Shown: positions 7,696 to 12,821 of the stretch, piece by piece | Position numbering within the stretch: the stretch's first letter is position 1 | Layout: every line of letters begins with the position of its first letter | Assembly (NCBI GenBank): GCA_021286885.1 | Contig: JAJTBM010000050.1 | Location: 1 to 12,821 of the forward strand | Direction of reading: 5' to 3' | DNA: 12,821 nt | From: Rhodocyclales bacterium | Lineage (GTDB): Bacteria > Pseudomonadota > Gammaproteobacteria > Burkholderiales > Rhodocyclaceae | The notes under the pieces: model-generated | Seen by the model: the letters and a program-made list of their open reading frames with translations, nothing else | Told to the model about the DNA's origin: nothing | Database searches by the model: none | Made by a program: the position numbers and the translations under genes

Positions 7696-8049
7696 ATGTT
7701 GTTACGTCGATTGCTGTTACTGAGTACCGCCCTGCTGGGCTTGACCACCAGTTTGGGGGCCAGCGCCCACGGCTGGGACGATGATCGCCGGGGCTGGGAA
7801 GAGCGTCGGGAGTGGCGCGAACGCGAATGGCGGGAACATCACCACCACCATCGCCGTGGCGCCCCCTCCGGGGGTGACCATCACGATGCCGCCCGTCGTG
7901 ATCCCGCTGCGCTGAACGCTCGGGCCCCATCAAAGCCGGGGATGTGCCAGCGCGGGCCCGGGGCCGGCAAGGCCAAGGCATCAGGCAGCTGCAGGCTTAA
8001 ACCCAGCTGGGCGCTCGCTCCGAAGGCCGCCGTCACCTCATCCAGGTAG
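7696..8049 (+). CDS. Small exported Asp/Arg/His-rich protein, apparently frameshifted near its C-terminus
   Basis: ATG 7696 has GAGGAG 9 nt upstream. The product starts with a clear Sec signal peptide (MLLRRLLLLSTALLGLTTS, then GASAHG, probable cleavage after ASA) and continues with a Trp/Arg/Glu/Asp-rich part (GWDDDRRGWEERREWRE) and five histidines. In this frame the sequence then becomes RRGAPSGGDHHDAARRD and runs antisense through the convergent gene to 8049, giving 117 aa. In the neighbouring frame, from GTG 7856, the DNA reads VAPPPGVTITMPPVVIPLR and stops at 7915; this looks like the natural end of a small exported protein (about 72 aa in all). I think one extra base near 7850-7856 separates the two halves. 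The protein would be periplasmic or outer-surface. Its function is unknown; metal binding by the His cluster is possible but only a guess. Confidence 0.6.
   Translation: MLLRRLLLLSTALLGLTTSLGASAHGWDDDRRGWEERREWREREWREHHHHHRRGAPSGGDHHDAARRDPAALNARAPSKPGMCQRGPGAGKAKASGSCRLKPSWALAPKAAVTSSR
7856..7915 (+). other. Probable displaced C-terminus of the small exported protein (other frame)
   Basis: Frame 2 from 7856 reads VAPPPGVTITMPPVVIPLR then TGA at 7913-7915. Pro-rich ends with a VTI-x-PPVV-IP-R pattern are, from memory, typical of short secreted proteins in betaproteobacteria, whereas the frame in line with the signal peptide gives a less natural tail. Removing one C from the CGCCGTG at 7853-7858 would join the halves as HHHHHR-VAPPPG. 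This may be a real mutation, a sequencing error or, less likely, a recoding site. Confidence 0.45.
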
Positions 8050-8357
8050 GCCTGGACGATACAGGCGCAACCCTCGGCACCCGCTTCCAGCACCCGCACC
8101 GCCTTCTGCTGGGCAGCCGCCCGGTCGGCCCGGCTGAGGGAATCTTCCCCCTGCACCAACTGGCTGTGGCCGAGGGCATCGGCCACGCCCAAACACAGGT
8201 GAGCCGCCAGGTAATTGAGGCGCTGGGCCACATCCACCTGAGCCAGGGTCAGGCGCCCGGCCAGTTCAAGCGACGAACGGGCCATCCCGGCCTGGGGAAA
8301 CCACGCCATCACGGCTGCAAGCTTGTCATGCGGATTCAGACTCAGATTCGGTTCCAT
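7881..8357 (-). CDS. Phasin-like helical hypothetical protein, 158 aa
   Basis: ATG 8357 is chosen because GGAGGGAG lies about 8 nt upstream; the frame is open much further, but that part is Gly/Ala/Arg-rich and antisense to no sensible gene start, so it looks like high-GC noise. The protein begins MEPNLSLNPHDKLAAVMAWF and is mainly amphipathic helix (ELAGRLTLAQVDVAQRLNYL, RAAAQQKAVRVLEAGAEGC), with a Pro/Gly-rich tail. The arrangement of long helices rich in Ala, Leu and Gln is like phasins (granule-binding proteins of polyhydroxyalkanoate stores), but I see no decisive motif and cysteines are unusual there, so the family is uncertain. No signal peptide. It lies 65 nt downstream of the MOSC gene on the same strand. 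Its last 35 nt overlap the inferred end of the convergent exported-protein gene. Confidence 0.6.
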   Translation of the reverse strand: MEPNLSLNPHDKLAAVMAWFPQAGMARSSLELAGRLTLAQVDVAQRLNYLAAHLCLGVADALGHSQLVQGEDSLSRADRAAAQQKAVRVLEAGAEGCACIVQAYLDEVTAAFGASAQLGLSLQLPDALALPAPGPRWHIPGFDGARAFSAAGSRRAAS

Positions 8358-8422
8358 GCTGCATGCTCCCTCCGGCCCCAGCGGACCGCCAGATTGAATC
8401 GTCAATGCTTCGATCCCGGACA

Positions 8423-9094
8423 TCAGCCCCGGGCGTGTTGTGCGAGCCAGTCTGCCCGCTCGGTCAGGCGTCGCACCCAATCCCCATTCAAGCCCGGCGC
8501 AGCAGCCAGGGCGCGCAACTCGGCCAGCGCGGGCCGATGGGCCTCGGATGCAGCCCAGAGCCGTGCCAGCGTGAGGCCCGGCGCCGAGCACTCCACCCGC
8601 CGAAGCGCATCCCCAGCCCGGATCTCGCCCCCCACCAGCACCCGGAAATACCAGCCGGTCAGGCCCAGATCCGCCACCAAGCGTGACAAACCCGGATGCT
8701 CCAGCCGATGGCTGATCTTCCAGCACGGGCGGCGTGGCTGGCTCACCTGGAGCCGGCATTCGCCCAGGGCATACACATCGCCGATGCACACATTCTGCTC
8801 GGTCAACCCGGTGGCGGAGATGTTCTCCCCCAGCACCCCGGGCACCAGCGCCTCCGCCAGCCCCGGGCATTCGGCCACCAGCCGGGCGTAATGCTCCGCC
8901 GGATAGTAATGGACGGCCTTTTCCGGGCCCCCGTGCACGCGCCGGTCGCCCTGGGCGTCTCCCACCAGCCCTTCGGGCCCCACCTGGGCCATGACCACGG
9001 GCTGCTTGAAAATGCCGGTAATCTGCCCTTCCGGCGGGAGGGGCTGCAAACGACCGGCGAACAGGCTCACCGGGCTCGAACTGATCGCGGACAC
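8423..9094 (-). CDS. yiiM: MOSC-domain protein, YiiM family (probable 6-N-hydroxylaminopurine-detoxifying molybdoenzyme)
   Basis: GTG 9094 is preferred over ATG 9160: AAGGAG lies 5 nt upstream of the GTG, ATG 9160 has no ribosome site, and the resulting 223 aa is close to the E. coli YiiM length. The protein starts VSAISSSPVSLFAG. The MOSC domain has GDAQGDRRVHGGPEKAVHYY, VLGENISATGL, IGDVYALG and the conserved cysteine C124 in QPRRPCWKIS, which would ligand the molybdenum cofactor. After the MOSC fold comes the short C-terminal 3-alpha region (LNGDWVRRLTERADWL). YiiM-type enzymes reduce N-hydroxylated bases and related compounds with electrons from a reductase partner; no such partner is near. 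The gene lies 108 nt after mak, on the same strand. A hairpin abuts its ribosome site. Confidence 0.88.
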   Translation of the reverse strand: MSAISSSPVSLFAGRLQPLPPEGQITGIFKQPVVMAQVGPEGLVGDAQGDRRVHGGPEKAVHYYPAEHYARLVAECPGLAEALVPGVLGENISATGLTEQNVCIGDVYALGECRLQVSQPRRPCWKISHRLEHPGLSRLVADLGLTGWYFRVLVGGEIRAGDALRRVECSAPGLTLARLWAASEAHRPALAELRALAAAPGLNGDWVRRLTERADWLAQHARG

Positions 9095-9103
9095 ACGGAC
9101 TCC

Positions 9104-9121
9104 TTGCCTGGCCTCAGGCAA
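9104..9121 (-). promoter_or_regulatory. Hairpin abutting the Shine-Dalgarno site of the MOSC gene
   Basis: The minus strand reads TTGCCTG-AGGC-CAGGCAA, a perfect 7-bp stem with a 4-nt loop. Its last two As are the first bases of the AAGGAG ribosome site used by GTG 9094. The stem would partly hide that site in the mRNA, so it could tune translation, or be the remains of a short transcript end after mak. There is no T tract, so an intrinsic terminator is unlikely. Confidence 0.4.
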
Positions 9122-9202
9122 TGATTCAGACAATTCTGGATTGGCGGGGAAGCCCAGCATTGTGCGCCATTTTTACAGGCGCGTGACAATTTTCCGGGCC
9201 GC

Positions 9203-10123
9203 TCAGGGCGCAGGCCAGAGCCAGGCCGCCCCCCGCACCCCGGACGAATCCCCATGCACGGCAGGCACCAGGCGGGTACGCACCTCATCCGAAAACACAT
9301 GGGGCAGCCACAGCCGGGGCACGGCCTCGTACAGCCATTCCAGACGCGAAACGCCACCGCCCAGCACGATCACATCCGGGTCCAGCACATTGATGATGCC
9401 CGCCAGCGCCCGGGCGAGGCGTTCCCCATAGCGCTGGCGGGTGGCCAGGGCCGCCCCATCCCCCGCCGCCGCCCGGGCCACGATGGTGCGCGCATCCAGC
9501 ACCACGCCGGTATGGCGGGCATGGTCGGCGGCCATGCCGGGGCCGGACAGATAGGTTTCGATGCAGCCGGCGCGCCCACAGTAACAAGGCGGCAGCGGGA
9601 GATCATCCCCGGCGGGCAGGGGCAACGGGTTATGCCCCCACTCCCCGGCAATCCCATGGGGGCCATCCAGCGCCCGGCCATGCACCACCACGCCGCCGCC
9701 CACGCCGGTGCCCAGGATCACCCCAAACACCACCTCCGCCCCGGCCGCCGCCCCATCCACCGCCTCCGACAAGGCAAAGCAGTTGGCGTCGTTGGCGATG
9801 CGTACCGGACGGCCCAGACGCGCCTCCAGATCCTGCACCAGGGGCTGACCGATCAGACAGGTGGAATTGGCGTTCTTGATGCGCCCGGTAAGGCGCGACA
9901 CGCTGCCCGGCGTCCCGATGCCCACCGAGCCACGCTGCCCCAGCCGCGCCTCCACCTGCGCCACCAGCCCAGCCATGGCCGCCAGGGTCGCCGGATAATC
10001 CCCCTGGGGCGTGGCCACCCGCTCCCGGGCCAGGATCTGGCCCGCCGCATCCAGCGCAATGATTTCAATCTTGGTACCGCCCAGGTCAATGCCGATGCGA
10101 ACTGTAGCGACCTGAGTCCCCAT
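9203..10123 (-). CDS. mak: Fructokinase of the ROK family (Mak-like)
   Basis: This 306-aa cytosolic sugar kinase would phosphorylate fructose (or another hexose) with ATP. It has the ROK N-terminal phosphate loop IGIDLGGTKIEIIAL, then GQRGSVGIGTPGS, IKNANSTCLIGQPL, the catalytic-region motif IANDANCFALSEAVDGAAAG, ILGTGVGGGVV, GEWGHNPLP (zinc-ligand His) and the zinc motif CYCGRAGCIETYLSG. It ends with LDPDVIVLGGGVS and HGDSSGVRGAAWLWP. These blocks resemble E. coli Mak as I remember it more closely than NagK or glucokinase, so mak is my call, with substrate uncertain within the ROK family. ATG 10123 lies 2 nt after the stop of the GT25 gene; GTG 10129 is an alternative that overlaps that stop. 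The gene has the high GC of the left part of the window, unlike its upstream neighbour. Confidence 0.92.
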   Translation of the reverse strand: MGTQVATVRIGIDLGGTKIEIIALDAAGQILARERVATPQGDYPATLAAMAGLVAQVEARLGQRGSVGIGTPGSVSRLTGRIKNANSTCLIGQPLVQDLEARLGRPVRIANDANCFALSEAVDGAAAGAEVVFGVILGTGVGGGVVVHGRALDGPHGIAGEWGHNPLPLPAGDDLPLPPCYCGRAGCIETYLSGPGMAADHARHTGVVLDARTIVARAAAGDGAALATRQRYGERLARALAGIINVLDPDVIVLGGGVSRLEWLYEAVPRLWLPHVFSDEVRTRLVPAVHGDSSGVRGAAWLWPAP

Positions 10124-10125
10124 GC

Positions 10126-10854
10126 TCACAGCCCCGTCTGGATCGTCGAAATAGTGTGATCATTTGCGGTGACCACTAACGGCGGAAATGCAGCAAAGGA
10201 ACGGGTACAAGCATAAATATTATTCATTGCGAGATCCACCCCAGTATTTCCAATTTCTCGATTAAGCAACGGGAAAAACACTTTCACATCAATCATTGGA
10301 AAACAAAGATCTCGAAATTTTTTAGCACCTGCGGGAGAAATTGTGTACGCCGGAATACCAAAACATTTATCCAGCGGAAACGAATGCACCGGATTACGAA
10401 GCATTCGAAACGCTCCAATATTCTGACGCAAAGAATTCTGATCAAAAACCATCACAACCGGCGACACGTCCCCCATGGGAAAAACGGAAAGAATGGAGTC
10501 AAAATTCCATCCCCACAGAACAAAATCCCAACCCTCATCCATTCCTGCCAAAACCTTTTCGGCCTGCTCAGAAAAATCTGCACGAAATACCGCATCATCT
10601 TCTGCAATGGTCATCGGCTCACCGGACGCGACACATTCGTCCCACAACTGCAGATGTGACAGTGCTACGCCGTAAGCTCCTGGGCCGGGGAAGGGTAGAG
10701 GCTGGATGAAATAATTCGGATCGTTCAATTGATCATCCGTTAGCAAGCGACCATCCCTTGCATCAAAGAACTCGTAGTTCAACCCCGTATTTTCCTGCTC
10801 AAACGCAGCCCGCCGCTCGGGAGATCGACGCAAATTAATTACTTTGACACGCAT
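10126..10854 (-). CDS. Glycosyltransferase family 25 protein (LPS/surface glycan biosynthesis)
   Basis: This 242-aa protein begins MRVKVINLRRSPERRAAFEQ, the GT25 signature (INL-x-R-S-x-x-R). The other family motifs follow: FDARDGRLL, GAYGVALSHLQLWDECV, and the metal-binding acidic motif MTIAEDDAVF, with a late segment PAYTISPAGAKKFRDL. GT25 enzymes add galactose or similar sugars to lipooligosaccharide or other surface glycans from a nucleotide sugar, in the cytoplasm at the inner membrane. ATG 10854 has AAGG about 6 nt upstream. The coding sequence is clearly richer in A/T than mak, which starts 2 nt after its stop, so the gene is probably of foreign origin. It is divergent from the LtaS-type gene, and both have surface-glycan-like functions. 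The exact sugar and acceptor cannot be told. Confidence 0.88.
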   Translation of the reverse strand: MRVKVINLRRSPERRAAFEQENTGLNYEFFDARDGRLLTDDQLNDPNYFIQPLPFPGPGAYGVALSHLQLWDECVASGEPMTIAEDDAVFRADFSEQAEKVLAGMDEGWDFVLWGWNFDSILSVFPMGDVSPVVMVFDQNSLRQNIGAFRMLRNPVHSFPLDKCFGIPAYTISPAGAKKFRDLCFPMIDVKVFFPLLNREIGNTGVDLAMNNIYACTRSFAAFPPLVVTANDHTISTIQTGL

Positions 10855-10878
10855 ACCAGCCTTTACATCAGATAAAAA

Positions 10879-10895
10879 TCGGCCGAGATAGCCGA
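10879..10895 (-). terminator. Short hairpin followed by a T run (minus strand) between divergent genes
   Basis: On the minus strand TCGGC-TATCTCG-GCCGA is followed by TTTTT, the form of a small intrinsic terminator, 24 nt before the GT25 start. It would cut either antisense transcription arriving from the right or the GT25 leader itself. The stem is only 5 bp, so the call is weak. The rest of the 10855-10916 gap is A-rich, with no clear promoter. Confidence 0.3.
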
Positions 10896-10916
10896 AAAAG
10901 ATGAAAAATTGAAAAA

Positions 10917-12689
10917 ATGTTTAATTTTTTAAAAAAATCTCATATCATATATTTACCATTTTTAGCATCAAACAAACCCATGAAAACTTTTTTTTCATAC
11001 CGCACACAACCGCTCAAAAACCACAGAATCCGGCTTATCCTATGGGTAGCAGTATTGCTACTAGTTACGGAGCTGATCGAACTACACACCAACTTTATGA
11101 CTACCGGCCTCATCCTCTGGGCATCATCAATATACGACCATCGCTATGCCATTTTCCCCCCAGTAATTCTGTTTCTTTTTATAAACTCAGCAACAGGTCG
11201 AACCAAACTTTCAGCACTTTTAGTTCTAATTACGTGCACAGCCGTTATTCTTGCGTCCAACTTCAAAATAACGCATCTAGGAACCCCACTAACAATTTCT
11301 GACATCATTTTTTTTGCGCAAAATATAAAAGAAAATTCGATTATATTTTTTCAATATCCAGAATTCGGATTGGCATTTTTATTATTCACTTTGAGCATAA
11401 CCACGGCATTCCTTCGGACACCAAAAAAACAAAGTACCGCACACTCTCACCGATTGGCATGTGCAGCCACAGCGCTTCTACTTACCTACGCAATTAGCAA
11501 ACCGGCCTTTTCTGAATCACAACCAACCACCTCAAATATCACACCCAGCGATGCAACAGACTCGTTTTATCAACTGAGTCACCTGAGCAGCGAAAACCGT
11601 TCAGTACTGTATATAATCGAAACATTCTTCACTGGCACAGATACCCACATTAGCCTTCCTCAACGGCTACACAGCACTACTTTCAAACGTGGAAGCCAAA
11701 CACCGCACCCTGTATTGACACACGCACCAGACATCCTAGCGATTCTCGAAGAAAGTACTTTTGACCCTGCAATCCTTACTCAGTGCTCACAGACATCTGA
11801 GTGCACACAGACTCTAATGACTGAAAAACACCCGGGCGAATCCGGCCCGCTCATTGTGCACACTACCGGAGGAGGAACGTGGCTGACAGAGTTCACATTT
11901 TTAACCGGCCTCGACTGGCGCACCTTTGGCACTAGCGGACGGTATGCACCAGTAAGCATTGCTCCACACGTTCAAGACTCTTTGGCCATACATCTCAAAC
12001 GACTTGGTTATCAAACCATCGGTATAAATCCAACGCAAGGCAATTTTTTAAATGCACGCTCAGCGTATGCCAAATACGGATTTGAGATTTTTTTAAGCCG
12101 CGAAAACCTCGACATACCATCTAACTGGAATTCAGTGGAAGATGATGAAATTTTCTCCAAAACACTTGCAGCAGCACAAGCACTCAATGATGGGCGCCCC
12201 CAATTCATATTCGTACTCACAATAAAGAACCACGGCCCACATTCCGGACTAAATGACTACCTTACCCGACTACACAGTTCAGGCAATGCACTGAAAAAAC
12301 TTGAAACACAGTGGTTTTCTAAAGACAGACCACGCGTGCTCGCTTGGTTTGGTGACCATCAACCACATTTTTCCTACCCGCTTCCCAAAGACACTAATTA
12401 CCTGAGCGCACACGGCGGAGACAAATACAATACAAACCTAATGCCATATATTACTTGGTACGCTATTCGTGACAACATCCATACAGAGATCCAGCGTAAC
12501 AAACCACTTGACCTCAGCTACCTGAGCCAACATTTGCTCTCATACAGTGGTCTGCCACTACAAGCGCATGGAGAAGCAACTCGGCACATTGAAAAAGCCT
12601 GCCCTCAAGGAGCAATTAGCTGCCCAAACCGAGATCTTCGTGACGAATATCTATCTTTTCGCATCTGGGATCTCAAAGAAATAAAATAG
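10917..12689 (+). CDS. LtaS/sulfatase-superfamily membrane protein, putative phosphoglycerol- or phosphoethanolamine-type transferase
   Basis: The 590-aa product has an N-terminal membrane part with about five hydrophobic segments (for example LILWVAVLLLVTELIEL, ALLVLITCTAVILASNF, LAFLLFTLSITTAFL), then a large extracytoplasmic alkaline-phosphatase-fold domain. Active-site blocks are visible: ILEEST with E278/E279 (metal), GGGTWLTEF with the likely nucleophile T321, KNHGPHSG, and GDHQP with D480 and H481 (metal). The layout is that of LtaS, OpgB/MdoB and related capsule-modifying transferases, so a role in decorating a surface polymer or periplasmic glucan is likely; a true sulfatase is less likely. 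Neither ATG 10917 nor the later ATG 10980 (MKTFFSYRTQ) has a clear ribosome site, so the first 21 residues are uncertain; the early part crosses a T6A7 tract. The gene is strongly A/T-rich compared with the left of the window, a sign of transfer. Confidence 0.85.
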   Translation: MFNFLKKSHIIYLPFLASNKPMKTFFSYRTQPLKNHRIRLILWVAVLLLVTELIELHTNFMTTGLILWASSIYDHRYAIFPPVILFLFINSATGRTKLSALLVLITCTAVILASNFKITHLGTPLTISDIIFFAQNIKENSIIFFQYPEFGLAFLLFTLSITTAFLRTPKKQSTAHSHRLACAATALLLTYAISKPAFSESQPTTSNITPSDATDSFYQLSHLSSENRSVLYIIETFFTGTDTHISLPQRLHSTTFKRGSQTPHPVLTHAPDILAILEESTFDPAILTQCSQTSECTQTLMTEKHPGESGPLIVHTTGGGTWLTEFTFLTGLDWRTFGTSGRYAPVSIAPHVQDSLAIHLKRLGYQTIGINPTQGNFLNARSAYAKYGFEIFLSRENLDIPSNWNSVEDDEIFSKTLAAAQALNDGRPQFIFVLTIKNHGPHSGLNDYLTRLHSSGNALKKLETQWFSKDRPRVLAWFGDHQPHFSYPLPKDTNYLSAHGGDKYNTNLMPYITWYAIRDNIHTEIQRNKPLDLSYLSQHLLSYSGLPLQAHGEATRHIEKACPQGAISCPNRDLRDEYLSFRIWDLKEIK

Positions 12690-12739
12690 GACTACTTTTT
12701 ACCCACCCCATGACACGGCGCGCTCTAGAATGAAGTGCA

Positions 12740-12760
12740 ACACCCAATTTGATAGGGTGT
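12740..12760 (+). other. Hairpin at the IS30 left end, 4 nt before the transposase start
   Basis: ACACCC (12740-12745) and GGGTGT (12755-12760) form a perfect 6-bp inverted repeat around a 9-nt loop AATTTGATA. It directly precedes the transposase ATG at 12765, where a ribosome site would lie. It may be part of the terminal repeat bound by the transposase, or block translation from transcripts entering from outside, as is known for several insertion sequences. Confidence 0.5.
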
Positions 12761-12764
12761 ACGC

Positions 12765-12821
12765 ATGGGAAAGCACTACAGCCAACTGTCGATGGACGAG
12801 CGCAACCAGATCCACCGATTC
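12765..12821 (+). CDS. IS30-family transposase, N-terminal fragment (truncated by window edge)
   Basis: ATG 12765 opens a frame of 19 codons to the edge: MGKHYSQLSMDERNQIHRF. The pattern YxQLSxxERxxI at the very N-terminus is the helix-turn-helix entry of IS30-family DDE transposases. The frame has no stop. Nothing of the catalytic domain is visible, so whether the element is intact is unknown. Confidence 0.8.
   Translation, partial: MGKHYSQLSMDERNQIHRF

Larger units (their letters stand above)
12728..12821 (+). mobile_element. Left end of an IS30-family insertion sequence (continues past the right edge)
   Basis: The sequence after the LtaS-type gene changes abruptly in character and leads within about 40 nt into a transposase start of the IS30 type. 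The outer inverted repeat probably lies near AATGAAGTGCAACACCC (from about 12728), but the exact boundary and target duplication cannot be set because the other end is outside the window. Confidence 0.55.

Noticed and set aside
8358..8870. N-terminal extension of the phasin-like frame
   Set aside because: It overlaps the MOSC gene in another frame and is Gly/Arg/Pro-rich; ATG 8357 has a strong ribosome site.
9254..10159. 301-codon plus-strand frame opposite mak
   Set aside because: Antisense shadow of an unambiguous ROK kinase.
1..12821. CRISPR arrays, tRNA or rRNA genes
   Set aside because: No regularly spaced direct repeats and no recognisable tRNA arms or rRNA sequence were seen.

Overview
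The window looks like chromosomal DNA of a Gram-negative, high-GC proteobacterium. A betaproteobacterium, perhaps of the Rhodocyclales, is my best guess from the gene types (proteobacterial LutABC, DUF3391/HD-GYP protein, E. coli-like Mak fructokinase, YiiM-type MOSC protein). This is inference, because no taxonomic marker gene is present.

Layout. (1) 1-1230, minus strand: a small unknown protein (99 aa) followed by a TPR protein that runs off the left edge and looks like the N-terminal part of a TPR-glycosyltransferase. (2) 1231-1393: a divergent intergenic region with a good -10 box for the minus genes and a TGG-N5-CCA palindrome in front of the plus genes. (3) 1394-4249, plus: lutA-lutB-lutC, a complete L-lactate oxidation operon. 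(4) 4329-7579, plus: a DUF3391/HD-GYP protein and a soluble PAS-PAS hybrid histidine kinase, joined by an ATGA stop/start overlap; together they suggest a cyclic-di-GMP or phosphorelay signalling pair. (5) 7696-7915, plus: a small exported His-rich protein whose C-terminus appears displaced by a 1-nt frameshift. (6) 7881-10854, minus: a helical phasin-like protein, a YiiM-like MOSC protein, a ROK-family fructokinase (mak) and a GT25 glycosyltransferase, in reverse order of transcription. (7) 10917-12689, plus: a membrane phosphotransferase/sulfatase-superfamily protein of the LtaS type. (8) 12765-right edge, plus: the first 19 codons of an IS30-type transposase.

The strongest large-scale signal is a composition break near 10.13 kb. 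To its left the genes are very GC-rich (46 of 60 bases are G/C at 9661-9720). To its right the GT25 and LtaS-type genes are AT-rich (15 of 60 at 11341-11400), and they are followed by an IS30-type element. I read this as the edge of a horizontally acquired cell-surface polysaccharide region inserted directly upstream of mak.

I did not find a clear new defence, toxin or RNA system. The points most worth a second look are the frameshifted small exported protein, the HD-GYP protein with an Asn at an expected metal-ligand position paired with a hybrid kinase, the shifted cysteine in LutB, and the island boundary with its IS.
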